The notes: generated by a model not told the origin, from the letters alone. Shown: positions 24,840-37,129, counted from the stretch's first letter. The stretch is 64,000 nucleotides of DNA from [Phialemoniopsis] sp. UDSM-2020 (GCA_018873225.1 JAEILZ010000004.1:4154001-4218000); one strand, 5' to 3'. Program-made: numbers and translations.

Positions 24840-25179
24840 CTTCTCGTTCCTTTCTCAAAAGGAAGCCGGTCACATCCCGGCGAAGCACTTGAAAGCCACA
24901 ATTGATGGGAGTAAAAAAAGAAGGGGAAAAGCCGGATATGGCAGCGCCAGACCTATTTATGCTGTGTGACTGGTGATCAGCCAATGACCTGGGAGAGTGG
25001 CCGTTTATCCGACTGCCCATGTTTGGGCCTGACACAGTGGGGAAGCTATGTTGAGATGACTCAGTCATGAGATGGACAAAAACCACAAACACAGCCCGGA
25101 CAAACATCTATCACGCGCAACAAACCCTCCACATTAGCTGTGCTAAGGTGAGTAGGAAACAATAAGCTTTCCGCCTTGA
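24840..25179. other. Intergenic, promoter of the ankyrin gene
   Basis: 340 bp between the ankyrin gene start and the 3' end of the DUF7708 gene. I see no coding signal or repeat. Confidence 0.5.
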
Positions 25180-27270
25180 TCATCGAGGAAACAGCCTAAA
25201 ACTTGATACACTGGAGCCTCCCGGCAGCGGCGAGCCCCCTCGACCCAAGGCAAGTCTACTTGCATCAGATCGTTGCCTAACATTGATCTCGCTTGAGAGT
25301 GATCGGCAATTTCCTCTTGTAACAAACAGAACTTTGAGCCTTTGGGCGGATGACTGCGCGTTGAATGACCTCACAAGCTTCGCGAGCACCTCCCAGTTCT
25401 CTCGAGACTCAACCATGTTCAACCCATGAATGACACATATCAGTCCGGGCTCCAAGACAGATAACAACCCATCAATAACCTCAACTGCTGTCTCAGCGCC
25501 ATCTATGATCGTATCCAGCCGATCAAACTGCGAGTCTGCGAGAGACTCCTGCGACTCGAATGTTAGAGGGGCTAGTTCTGCCATTTGGCAGATCAGAGAA
25601 AAGAGTAATGCGACACATCCAGCATCGTGCTGCGTCGAAAAATGGGCAGGTTCCTGCTCCTGGAAACTGTACCGCGCCCGAGCTACAAAGCTGACACATG
25701 GCAGGCCGACTTCCGTCGCGAGAGTGACAATACGTGCGCTAATACTCAGGAGCGTGTCCTCAAAGGGGCCGTGAGCAGGACCCTCTACCCAAAGCAGTTG
25801 GGATTCTGGCGATTGAATCCATCTTTGAACGTCACGAACTACCTCTGATGGAACCGTACCACGAAGGTCGCGAGCGGACATGGCAGCAGCACGGTCCAGT
25901 TCGGATGTTCCTGCGTCCGCGTAGACTGCAAGCTTTGGCAGGTGCTTTAGTAGCTGCTCTTTAGTGCCGGTGTGAGTCGGTTCTGTCTTTAGGGTTAGCA
26001 TCTCTATAAAAGGGCAGCGGTTATCATGTGAGAAGCACCTATAGGTAGCACCCCAGTGCCAGTCTCTGCGCCTGCTATTTGCAAAGCCCGGGATTCATTT
26101 CGAAGCTCAGCTATCACTGAAGACGATTGTTAGGTGCACTGCTAGAGACAAGATGACCCAAACAGAGACTTACGACGTGAAGTACTGGCCATCAATGTCG
26201 ACTGCATTTGCTCGCCCATATGCACCATCCACTTTTGGCTCATCTCTTCGACCTTTCGGTCTAGCTCGTTGATTTTGGAGCTTATCTCATTTGACATTTC
26301 GTGATGCTGGAAGTACAATTTCTGTACTGTGGCCCCAGTGTCGATGCTGAGCTCGTCGCGAACTCTCCCAACTAACTTCTGTACTGATTCTACGCGCTTC
26401 TTTACATCGTCGTAGAACCGAGAATCGAACGATCCAAAGAAGCGGGTCCTTCGTGAGGAAAACCACTTCATTGCGTAGCAGAGAAACTCAAATACCTCTC
26501 GATACAGCGATAGAATGTGGCGTTTGAGTTCCGGCGTGTTATGAGTCTGTTGAACAGTCCGACTCACTAAATTCAGATCCTTACTGATCTCTATCAGTGC
26601 ACGCGAGAAGCCTTCAGCTGTGTTCTCATGCGCAACAGTAGCCTATGCCATATGTTAGTCACAATGTTACGTTAACCATCCTTAATAAACGTGACCAACC
26701 TTCACCACCGAGGTGACAACTCCAGTGAACAGGCTGGTGTACTTGTCGCCCTGAGGCACGATGCTTAACAGGTTCTTGTGGCCATTCATTGCGTTACAAA
26801 ATGCGAATAGATTCGCTTGCGCCTTGCCGAACCCCTTTTCTTTACGGCCTTGCCACTGCGCTTCGGCATCTTTGACTACAGTCCATAGAGTATGGACGTC
26901 AGGAGGCCCAGACGTAGTAAGTTCGGCGCTTCCAACGTCCAGCTTGAGCTTGCGCCATAAGTCCGCGGCCTCTTTGGCCTGGAGCTGCATGTCTGCCATG
27001 TCGGGGTCACTTCAAACATCGCAACTATCAGCTAAAGTAATCACCAGGACTCATGTAACAATTTCAGTAGCCAGACCTTTCTGGTTCAGCGAACCTCAAC
27101 CATTGTCTCCAAGCCTCAGGACGGGTGTCTTGTTCAATGTGCGCCACCTCTGCCGTCACAACGGCGTGCGCCAGAGTATTATTCGGCATCCTCTCTTGGA
27201 CGGTCTTGTCGCTGTACCGTCGGACGATCCCTGTGATCTCGGGAGGAAACTCATTCGTGACTGTAGACAT
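25180..27270 (-). CDS. DUF7708-type protein with degenerate NTPase domain (STAND-like)
   Basis: Five exons from ATG 27270. Exon 1 gives MSTVTNEFPPEITGIVRRYS; exon 2 continues DPDMADMQLQAKEAADLWRKL and PDVHTLWTVVKDAEAQWQGR; exon 3 starts ATVAHENTAEGFSRALIEIS and holds the helical core (LYREVFEFLCYAMKWFSSRR) and a coiled coil (NEISSKINELDRKVEEMSQK). This is the N-terminal layout I associate with DUF7708 in fungal STAND/NACHT proteins. A small exon (LIAELRNESRALQIAG...VLPI) splices to EMLTLKTEPTHTGTKEQ. The NTPase-like domain follows: the P-loop position reads LLWVEGPAHGPFEDTL, lacking the GK-S/T, and LICVIHGLN sits at Walker B. ATP hydrolysis is therefore doubtful. The stop is at 25180; a second open frame overlaps the last 60 codons, so the extreme C-terminus is less certain. 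It is divergent from the AAA+ gene. Confidence 0.8.
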
Positions 27271-27731
27271 AGTAGAGATTGATTGGGACTGTGTGAGGCT
27301 TCGAGAAAGCGAGGATCAGGCTAGGTTCCAACATGGATGTAGGATGGAGGGAGGTGAATGCTCTCCTCATGCACGTTGAACACCTGAAATCTCCATCGAC
27401 CTATCGCATTCAGTCCTCTCCCACCTCGCCCCAACAGTGTCGTAATTGCTGACCAAAACTGCACTTCTGTTTTGAGCGATAATTTATTTTGGGTAAGCGC
27501 TGCAATGCAGAGATGACTGCAAATTGCTAGAGATTTGATTGGCGAGGCACAGTTGCATCTTATCCCCGAGCGGCGGTAGCTGAACTTTAGGCTTCGCTTC
27601 TTTCCAATATCCAAGTCCTGCCCTACTCCTATCTTGTTTCGTCGTAGACCTTGCATCATCTTGTCAAGAGTTTCCGCTTACAGAACGAAAGAACCACTGT
27701 TGGTGTGTTGCGTTCCTCTCGACTTGTCTCA
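27271..27731. promoter_or_regulatory. Shared divergent promoter (DUF7708 protein / AAA+ ATPase)
   Basis: 461 bp between the two start codons. It must drive both genes, which suggests co-expression. An open reading frame enters the right-hand part from non-ATG codons, but the good initiation context CTCAATGGCG is at 27732. Confidence 0.5.
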
Positions 27732-30700
27732 ATGGCGGACAAGAACACCTACGGAGAGGGTGAGGGGAACCTACCCGACCCCTCCGTCTCCGCATTTCAG
27801 GAGACATGGCAAGAGGAAGATCCCTCCGCACCAAGTGAGCGACATAATGCAGAGAGCGAGGTGCCAGAAGGTCGGGCAGGGCCAGCAACAACAGGTCTGA
27901 CCTCTGAAATCTCGCCTCCAAACTACGATACTTGTAAAATAACGAATACGAGTCATCGGAATCTTCTTCCCTTTGGCCTAGGACGGTGCCCGAAATGCGA
28001 CCGGGAAATCATCCCGCTCCAGAAAGGGGACGAAGAAGGCAAAGATCAGACTACAGCAGAGGGTCTAGACGCCGAACATGCCACCGTGGACGTGCTTTCT
28101 GGACGACTACAAGATCTCACTCAGGAGATCAAATTAATGACTGGCTTGATGAAGAAGGAGCGGGAGACTCCCAGCACGGCTTCATCTTCATCTTCATCTG
28201 ATATCGTCGACAGCGACGAAATACGCACTGTTAGAAAGTTCGTACCACCGATAAGGTCGACCATACCTATACAGACACCTCGGCCCGACAGTGATGACAG
28301 CAGCTCCCATGACGACGGTGGCCCTGACGATGACAACCCCGAGGATAACGACAACGATCTGATCCGTAAGCAAGAGAAGAGCGACAGTATCATCTATGAG
28401 GTGATATATCGCAATAAGCGGGCGGCGAAAATATTGGTGGAGAAATCCCGCAAAAACTTCGATCCCAAGGCCTTCAGCAAGGATTTTGTCGGGGACGAGA
28501 TGACCGCTGCTACTCCCGCAGCTGGCATAATCGCCAAGATTGAAACACTCATAAACACCAACAGCAGCATGCGTAAGCACCATGATGGAATTTCCCTTCT
28601 CACCACTCCAGGACTTCTGGTTATGTCCATTCGCCAGGAAATGGTCATCAAGTCATCAACACTCATCGGAGTGCTCAGGAAAGTGATCAAGTATTATCCC
28701 GGCCTGGGTCTGGACGACGAGAGTCCAACCTTCTATTGGCCATACTGTCCAATTGCCCAGTATATTCCCGATCTGGAAGCATACCGCAATACGTATCGAC
28801 CGGAAGAAAGCAAACCAGCCATCAACACCAATTCAAACAGCGGTGTCATTGAAAACTCGGCGTCTGCAGCGGTCAAAAATATTACATCTTGTAATGAGAC
28901 TGAGTTCTGCCACATCAACAAGATGCTTGAGTTTATGAAGACTGGGCAGGCAGGAGCTCAGCTTGAAGCAGAGCTACATCGTCATAGACAACCTACTCCC
29001 GTATGCACTTTTGCCATGTTATGGCTACTGTTCAGGCCGGGAACCACAGTCTATGCGACAGCAGCTGGGAGGGTTCAGGCGTATGTTGTGTCCAGACTGT
29101 CCAAGAGCTTCTCGAACATGAGACCTCCCAACAGAGGCGCAGACCTGAATCCACAAGGCTTTCTAGAGGACGAAGAGGAAGTTTATGAGCCTATATATCT
29201 GCACCTATGGCAGCTCAGTTTTGACGGGGACCACGTTGGAAGGATCTCCGACACGCTTCCGATCAGCCCCTTCCGTGGTGAACGCCCCATAGCGGAGCTG
29301 AGTGCTATTCCCGCAACCTTTGCAGATACTTTTGATCACGGAGAAACGAGGAGCCAGTTGATCGAGCTAGGCAAGAAATGGTACAGTTTGCTCAATGGGG
29401 CTCAGCAACAGCACTACATCGGCGAGACCATCGTACCACCGAACAGGAGGGTAAGTTTGAAATTCGAACTCAACCGTCAGGTCAGAAGTCAATGAATAAC
29501 TCATGTGAATGAATACATTAGCTTGATGACCGCGTGGTTGTTGACATTCGCGGTTATCTCCTTGCTCATAATACAGCTCCACCTCCCACTCTACCTCCAC
29601 CCAATGTCGCCGCTCCGCCGCCTCAACAGGGCAGACCTCCTCCATTCGCCGTTCATCTCGGTCCAAACCAGGCCCGCCAGGCCGTACCTCAAAGGCCAAC
29701 CGGGATGGGCACTTTCGGTATCGATGATGTCAGACAGGGGTTCGCTCCATGTGTTTGCGAGCTCTGCGACTCTAAAAGATCTCATCCTTCCAAAGACTTT
29801 CCTTGGGCAAGATACGATGTGATCAATCCAAAGAAAGAGAAGACGCTGGAACTGCCAGAAGGCTTTGAGGACAGGGATCACCGATATCTGCTTTGCACGC
29901 AGAAGCTGGTCGGGTTCGTTGTCAAGTCTCGAGATTGGGGTGAGCTTTGCTTTTCGTTGATGCTTGTAATAGTGTGTGCCAAACCTGACAACTCCCGCTT
30001 GCCAGTCATACTTGATGTCAACCTTTGCCAGCCGCCGCGAATCAATAAAGATGCAATAGACACCCTCGTGATGCCGGAGGAGCGGAAGCGCCTGATCAAA
30101 GCTATCGTACAGAAGTACACTGATCCACAATTTACGCCCGGCAAGTCGCCAAGCACCTGGGGTGCAGACTTCATCGAGACCAAGGGCGAAGGCCAGATCT
30201 TCCTTCTCCATGGGGGTCCGGGGGTGGGAAAGACTTATGTAAGTTGCCCTATCATAGAAGGGTACGAGAGGAATACTAACTCCAATCACAGACGGCAGGC
30301 AAGTTGGTGTGCATATATCATTTGTTAAATCACTACTGACTCTGTCACCCATATAGAATGCATCTCGGAACTCGTTGGTCGACCATTGATCTCGCTCACA
30401 TGTGCAGACTTTGGAACGAATGAAATCCAGATGGAAAGCTTGCTCTCACGCTGGTTCAGACTGGCTGAGACCTGGGGCGCAGTGATGCTGATCGATGAGG
30501 CCGATGTTTGGCTCGAAAGACGGATGGTAGCTGATCTTAGGAGAAATACTCTGGTAGCAGGTGATTACCGAACTCACCCTATTCTTCCCTTGATCTTACC
30601 TGCTGACTTGCCAGTCTTCCTGCGATGCCTCGAGTACTACCGCGGTATTCTCTTTTTAACAACAAATCGTGTGGGCACATTCGACGACGCGTTTATCTCG

Positions 30701-31180
30701 AGAATTCACGTTGTCATCTACTACGAGGATCTTGGCGAGGACCAACGACGCCAGATCTGGAACCAGTTCTTCAACAAGCTGGAGCGAGAGAAGAAGGACT
30801 CGATCATTGTAGAGTCCCGCGCCAAGCACTTTGTGTTGCATGACTCCAGCATGAGAACTATTCCGTGGAATGGACGTGAGATTCGCAATGGTGAGTGAAT
30901 GATCATAGCCTATGAACCAGATACCTGAGAGCGATCAACTCACTGACACGACACTTTTCACGGCTTCATAGCCTTCCAGACAGCCGTGTCCCTAGCGGAG
31001 TACAGATACAACTTTGAGAGGAAAGAAGGCGACTACGATATCGGGAAGGCGGTCTTGGACAAGACCGACTTTGAGCAGGTGTGCCAGATGTCGTCAGACT
31101 TCAAGCAATACCTGAAGGCGGTTCATGGTCTAGACGAAAAGGACAGAGCATATTTAGATAAGATCAGGAGCTCCCAGTGA
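27732..31180 (+). CDS. AAA+ ATPase with DUF7025-like N-terminal region
   Basis: A protein of about 1,020 aa from seven exons. The N-terminus is low-complexity: a Ser run, an acidic stretch (DDDNPEDNDNDL) and a CPKC pair. The middle (FAMLWLLFRPGTTVYATAAG, YLHLWQLSFDGDHVGR, PNRRLDDRVVVDIRGYL) fits the DUF7025-like region of fungal AAA proteins, with a Pro-rich insert. The ATPase core has Walker A GGPGVGKTYTAE, Walker B VMLIDEADVWLE, sensor 1 LFLTTNRVGTFDDAF and the arginine-finger region SRIHVVIYYEDL. The C-terminal lid ends KIRSSQ at 31180. Walker A is assembled across introns: exon ends at 30238 (GKTY), a 7-nt exon 30292-30298, then an exon from 30357 (CISELVGRP). The intron 30299-30356 begins GCAAGT. 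Substrate remodelling is likely; the partner is unknown. Confidence 0.9.
30292..30298 (+). other. 7-nt micro-exon followed by a GC-AG intron
   Basis: ACGGCAG, preceded by the acceptor AATCACAG and followed by the donor GCAAGT. It contributes T-A and the first base of the next Glu codon, restoring GKTYTAECISELV at the start of the Walker A helix. No splice without it keeps both the frame and the conserved residues. Confidence 0.8.
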
Positions 31181-32453
31181 TTCGATGCTGGGAGTTTGGA
31201 CACTGCTTGGAAGTCTTAGATTGGAAACGGGATTGTAATTGACATGGACATAGTGAGTACGTATAGGAATCCTTGACGGTTCCTATATATCACCGAGTGT
31301 GCAAGCTCAGGCTTCTGCAAGACGGTGCTTGATCGTGCAAGGTTTGGTGTGTTCTGCTCCTCAGCTGGAGTGACTGGCAGCTGTCAGAGCTGGCGGATTC
31401 TTCAACGGCCTTCAAAATTTGGAGGGTGGTCAGTGCACGACGGTGGGTGACATCACACTGTACCTGAAATTAAGTGTGTTTCCCTAGCAATTGGCAGGTA
31501 CTTTGTTTATTCGGTGCCAACCGGCCGCTAAACTTGCCCCATCAACAAACTGGGGGTACATCTAGGCTTCGCGTGGTTGGCTTGCTTGAGCGACATAATT
31601 TCACGAGAGGGTGCCAACGATACATCAGGTTTTGAGAAATAATATGGCTCAAGACAATGCCATTGTGAAGCGAATATTTTCAGATCGAAGCACGTCAAAT
31701 TTTGCGCTTGAACATTGTCGAGAGTGAGTACGTCGTGCTTGCTCAATTTGAGCCGCCCCTCCTTCTGTCGCCAGGTCACCTGACTCCGAAAAAGGGAGGG
31801 ACGGACACACCCTTGACACGGGTCCAGTCAGTCACCCCCCTGCCCTGCCAACGCCAAACAGAGCCCAAGGGTCGCGAGGAAAGAGGGAAAGCGCAGATGC
31901 AGCACCACGGTAAATATCCACAACACGACCACACATCCCACTTTACAAGGGCAAGAGCGACTCGCATCACAATTCTCATCCCTGCCTCGAGCAACGACCA
32001 GAAGCAGAGCCCATTTTCTTCCCTCTCTGATTCTCTTGCTTTTTAAGACAGCACAAGCGCTTGCAATAACGGCAATAACAGCCCAGCGCATCGCATCCGA
32101 TTGTCTACAAACAGCACCTGTTGCGACGCACGATCCCCATTGCCCGTAGTCTACAGGTACGCACATCCCTCTCCGCAGCTCTAGCTTCACGTCGCGAAGG
32201 TCGCAGCAGCATCCAGATGGCGCTCTACACCCTTCTGCTACTGTTGTAGTCTCCTACGCTGCAATCTTCATGACTGCTGTTTGGCCATGCGCGCGACGTC
32301 ATGGGCAAGCTCAGAAAGGTCCCCAGTTTACGGAAGCTAATCCGCAAAATCACCACCACAGCTACAGGGAGCCTGAGATTGCGCCGCCACAAAGACAGAC
32401 CTCGCGAGACCTCAATATACATCCCCGATATCGACGGCACTACCGAGATAGCC
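31181..32453. other. Intergenic with long 5' leader
   Basis: 1.27 kb. The left part is the 3' flank of the AAA+ gene. The right part (31,740-32,300) is C/A- and pyrimidine-rich, like the leader of a constitutively expressed gene. An in-frame ATG at 32301 would add 51 basic residues to the downstream protein. Confidence 0.5.
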
Positions 32454-35281
32454 ATGGCCGACCAGGAGGAGGATTTCAGTTCCCTCCCGCTCACAGACCG
32501 CTGGGTTCACAAGGCACGTTCTCCTTACCGCCTCGTCGCCCAGACCTGGCCTCGGGTACTAACCTTTTGCTACTAGGTTTGGAAAGTTCGTAAAGGAGCA
32601 TACGAAGAGGCTGCCAAACAATTCGAGAACACCGCCGACGAGTACGATAACGCATTCAGACCGTTTCTACAAGATACATCATTATGGAAGACCGCTGTGG
32701 CCGACTCCAACGTTGCGGCCCAACAAGAGGGTATTGCGGCCCTGTGCGCATTCCTCAAATTCGGTGGAAAGGAGCATTGCACACGCACGCGGGGTCAGAC
32801 AGTCACGCCCATAGTTGAGAAGGGTCTATCGTCAACGAGAGCGGCCATCAAGACTTCCTCAATCGAAGCGCTACTACTCTACATCGAGCTGGATGTTGCC
32901 GGGCCCGTCATCGAAGACATCCTACCCGGCCTGTCCGCCAAACAACCAAAGGTCATCGCAGCTACCCTCGCAGCTCTCACGACAATCTACCATAACTACG
33001 GCTGCAAGACTGCCGACCCCAAGCCCGTCCTCAAAGTGCTACCGAAAGTGTTCGGTCACGCCGACAAGAATGTGCGAGCCGAGGCCACGAACCTGGCAGT
33101 CGAGTTCTACAGATGGCTAAGGGAGGCGGTGAAGCCCATGTTCTGGGGCGATCTCAAGCCGACGCAGCAGACCGACCTCGAGGCTCAGTTCGAAAAGATC
33201 AAGGCCGAGCCCGCACCGAAGCAGGAGCGACTCCTGCGATCACAGCAGGAGGCCAAGGCACGCGCGCCGGCCGGTGGTGCCGAAGATGAAGAGGAGGACA
33301 TGGGCGACGAGGGAGAGGACGCGGGGGAGATTGATGCCTACGACCTGGCCGAGCCACAAGACGTCCTCAAGAAGGTGCCGGCGGATTTCCACGACAAGCT
33401 CGCCTCCTCCAAATGGAAAGACCGCAAGGAAGCCGTGGAAGCGCTCTACGCAATTCTCAACGTGCCGCGCATCAAGGATGGTGACTTTAACGAGATTGTA
33501 CGAGGGCTGGCCAAGTGCATGAAGGACGCCAACGTCTTGGTCGTCACGCAGGCTGCTCAGTGTCTCGAGCTGCTCGGAAAGGGTCTGCGCAAGGGTTTCG
33601 CCAAGCACCGAGGTGTCGTCCAGCAGCCCATCATGGACAGGCTGAAGGAGAAGAAGGCTGTTGTTGCAGAAGCTCTGGGTGCCGCCCTTGACCAAGTCTT
33701 CCAGACCACGAGCCTGACGGAGTGCCTTGAAGACATCACCGCCTACCTCGTCAACAAGAACCCTCAGGTCAAAGAGGGGACTATGAAGTTCCTCGTGCGA
33801 TGCTTGAGAACAACGCGGACCGTACCGAGCAAACAGGAGATCGGCACCATCGTCGAATCAGCGAAGAAGCTTTTGGCCGAATCGAGCGAGGGACTGCGGT
33901 CTGGTGGTGCCGAGATTTTGGGCACGGTGATGAAAATCATCGGGGAGCGCGCCATGAACCCGCACTTGGAAGGGCTGGACGACATTCGAAAGGCCAAGAT
34001 CAAGGAGTTCTTCGAGACGGCAGAGGTCAAGGCCAAGGACAAGCCTAAGCCTCCGCCACAACCCGCCTCCCGAGGGCCGCCGCCCAAGAAGATCATGGGA
34101 GGTGCAAAGAAGGCACCCGCAGGGTTGAAGAAGCCTGCAGCCGCCGCGCCACCACCAGCACTGGACGAACCTCTCGCACCTCAACCTACATCCCGCGGAC
34201 CTGGCAGCAAGCTCGGCATGCCCAAGCCGTCAGGCCTTGGTGGCTTGAAGGCACCTCAGAAACGAACCCTCGCCGCCCCAGGCATGGCCTCGCCCCGACG
34301 AGTCGCTGCACCGCCACCAATGGAGGAGGAGGAGCCTGCTGCTCCGACACCGCAACCGCGCCTGGGCATGGGCCGGGGTGGTCTGGCTGGCAGGTCACTA
34401 GTCAAGCCTACCTCAGCAGCACCGATGCCCGCCACGCCCGCTTCGCCAACACAGTCTTCTGGACTCACGGCGCTAGAACGGGCCGAGCTAGAAGAACTCC
34501 GCGCATCCAACGACCGTCTCATGCGCCAGGCCGAGGACTTCCGCCACGAACGATCCAAACTGATGTCTGAGATCCAGGAGCTCAAGAACCAGAACGCAGG
34601 CCTTATCGAGGATCATACTCGCGATGTGTTGTCCATCAAGGCAAAGGAGACACAACTAGTCCGAGCACGGAGCGACCACGAGGCCGCTGAGCAAACGAAC
34701 GAGCGACTCCGGCGGGAGCTCGACCGCCTCAAGAGGGCACTCAGCAAGGCTGAATCAGCCGAGAACTACGGGTCCCCAGGCTCGGGTTTCACCTCGCCTG
34801 TAAACGAGGACGTAGGAATATTCCGAGATGGGGCCCACCCCGCAAGCGCGAATCGGAACAGGATAAGCTACCAGAGCACGATGTCGGAGGAGAAGGAGAA
34901 CGGCGAGTCGTCATACCCGCGGAACAAATTCAGTCCGGAGTTGCGATATGGCGCACCCCCGGCGTATAGTTCGGCGTCAAGCGGTCGCGGTAGCCCTGCT
35001 CGAGGCCTCAGGAGAGACCACGCTGCGGTGGCTCCTGCGGCGGAAGACGGCAGACACACCCCTACTAGTGGATACTCTAGCACGTCGGCGGCAGGGAGCG
35101 GTGCTGGGGCTGGTGTTGGGGGCGGCTCGGATCCCAGCTGGAAACGAGCGGCGGAGGTGACGAGCCAGCTCAAGGCAAGGATCGAGCAGATGAAGGTAAG
35201 ACAGTTCCTGGTGAAGCCCCCTGATGCGTGACAACACGCTAACAAGGCATCTAGGCAAGGCAAGCGGTGTCTAGACAATGA
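32454..35281 (+). CDS. alp14: TOG-domain microtubule polymerase (XMAP215/Dis1/Stu2 family)
   Basis: A microtubule plus-end polymerase acting at the spindle and kinetochores. Exon 1 (32454-32513) is exactly 20 codons, MADQEEDFSSLPLTDRWVHK. The intron 32514-32576 has a GC donor (AAG|GCACGT), and exon 2 resumes VWKVRKGAYEEAAKQFE, the conserved start of TOG1. Two HEAT-repeat TOG domains are visible, at about residues 1-240 and 280-520 (second starts VPADFHDKLASSKWKDRKEA). A Pro/Ala/Lys-rich basic linker follows, then a coiled coil (ALERAELEELRASNDRLMRQ onward) for dimerisation, then a low-complexity Gly/Ser tail. A last intron (35196-35254) gives the end KARIEQMKARQAVSRQ at 35281; reading through would end at 35231 instead. 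The two-TOG plus coiled-coil layout is that of yeast-type homologues. It is a conserved housekeeping gene. Confidence 0.95.
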
Positions 35282-36100
35282 ATTGTCTAGGTGTTTACGG
35301 CTAGTACATGAAATGTAGAAGCACATACGGCTACAGGGGTGGCAGGCGTGAGACATGCTCAGGCCTCTCGCATTCGTATTGTGGTGGTTTATGACAGCGC
35401 GTGTGGCGGAGGAGGGACCGAGCTGGCATAGAGCCCTCTCCCCCCTTCCTTTATGAAATGCATTTGCGGGCGTTGGGATGCATACCCCCCACCTTTGTCT
35501 TGGTTCCGTCGTTTTGATTTGGGAGTCTCCATCTAGATCATGTTCCTTGGGGTCAGCTACGTCGAGTGGCTCTCGAAGGTTGTATGGCAGGGGGGAAACC
35601 GGGTCGAGGCTTGTTAATGGCAGGATGTATACACATAGGAATAATGACTTGGACGGTTTGAGCGACGTGCGTACTTTTGTCCTTCTTCTTTTGTCTAGCT
35701 TGGCCAAGTATGCCTGGAGACAGGAGGGGTCTTCGTTGTGACGCAAGGGTAATTACACCAGTTGCGGAGTCTGGTTGAGGATTGTGGTTGTCGTTAGGTT
35801 ATAAGGCTCACAGCGTGAGACCCGCTTTGCGTGTCAGCGCCAGCCCAGCGACTGGTCTTGGCATCCTCTTAGTTTCGTATTCGTATCCGCTCTAAAGGAG
35901 GGCACACTGTGTGCCCAGCCCTCGAGGCGCGCCTCGTTGTAAGTGGTTCTGTTCAAGCTATGTCATTCCTTTGTGGATTTTGTATAAAGATACCGTAGAC
36001 ATCTCAACTTCAACTACAAGCCTCAAGTCCGAAGACAGCACAAGTATATTCAAAGCGTACCAGCACACCAACCCATCGAACCGACAAAAGAGCCAGAGCC
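35282..36100. other. Intergenic region
   Basis: 820 bp between two rightward genes. Open frames on the minus strand run into the upstream gene and look like shadows of it. I see no motif or repeat that I would name. Confidence 0.5.
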
Positions 36101-37129
36101 ATGCCTTTTCCCGTCACGGTCCACCCTTTCCCGTCTCCGACGTCGGAGTCGTGCGCCTACGAGCGCGGCCTGCAGAGCGCGCAGAATGCGCTCGTCTTCA
36201 TCAGCGGGCTGACGGCGGGCCCGCACTCGACCGACGAGAAGCTCATGCGTCGGCTCGAGGAAGGAGCCGCGCAGCACGGTTACGGCGTGTGGGAGTTCCG
36301 CATGCGCTCGTCATATGATGGCTTCGGCTACAGCAGCCTCGCCAACGACGTCGCGGACTTGGCGGCGCTGGTGACGTATCTCCGCAGCGAAGGGGTGGGG
36401 AAGAGGAAGGTTGTTGTTGTTGGGTGTTCTACAGGTGTGTCTCTTGTTCTGGGAGTTTTGCCATCGTTTGCTGTGTGTGGTAGTGTTGCTGACCGATGGC
36501 ATGTGTTGTGTCGGAACAGGGTGCCAAGACTGCCTCGAGTACACGGACCGAGAAAAGTACCCGGATAACCCGCCCGTCGACGGCTACGTCCTGCAGTCGC
36601 CCGTATCAGACCGCGAGAGCGCCGGCATGTTCGTGCCGCCCGAGGCCATCGAGCAGACGCTGGCCGTGGCGAGGGGTTTAATCGACGAGGGCAAGGCGCA
36701 GGAGGCGATGCCGAGGGCCATGGTGCCCGAGGTGTTCAAGGGGCCCGTGACGGCGTACCGGTGGTGGTCGCTTGTTGCTCCCGGGTGAGTTGTCTGCCAA
36801 TCCGAGAGACGGATGCTTGTGCTGACAAAGATTGATACGACAGCGGCGACGACGATTACTTCTCGTCCGATCTCTCCGACGCGACGATACAGAAGAAGTT
36901 TGGCAGGGTGGACAAGCCCATCCTCATCATGCCCTCGGCCAAGGACGAGATGGTGCCGCCGACGGTGGACAAGGAGGCGCTGCTGACGAGGTGGACTTCC
37001 GCCGTGCCGGAAGGGAGGGTGAGCGGGCTTTCGGGGGTAAATCCTGAGGGCAACCACACTCTGAGCGAGGTCGAGGCACAGGAGTGGTTCGTTGGTCGGG
37101 TTGTCAAGTTTCTTGGGGAGGTTGCATGA
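36101..37129 (+). CDS. DUF1749-type alpha/beta hydrolase
   Basis: Three exons from ATG 36101 (MPFPVTVHPFPSP). The nucleophile elbow VVVVGCSTG ends exon 1, and exon 2 resumes CQDCLEYTDREKYPDNPPV. Exon 3 has GDDDYFSSDLSDATIQKKFG, the acid residue in IMPSAKDEMVPP and the catalytic His in NPEGNHTLSEVEAQEW. The LQSPVSDRESA segment and total length of about 290 aa fit the DUF1749 / UPF0613 family of fungal serine hydrolases, related to siderophore or small-ester hydrolases. No signal peptide is seen, so it is probably cytosolic. It is strongly GC-biased in third positions, as expected of a well-expressed gene. Confidence 0.88.

Noticed and set aside
25143..25325. Alternative C-terminus of the DUF7708 gene (ending GGKLIVSYSP)
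   Set aside because: It needs an extra intron without a good donor; the uninterrupted frame (DASRLALGRGGSPLPGGSS) resembles the end I expect for this family. Only transcripts could settle it.
34868..35746. Long minus-strand open frame across the end of the TOG gene
   Set aside because: It is antisense to a conserved coding region with strong codon bias, which creates long shadow frames.
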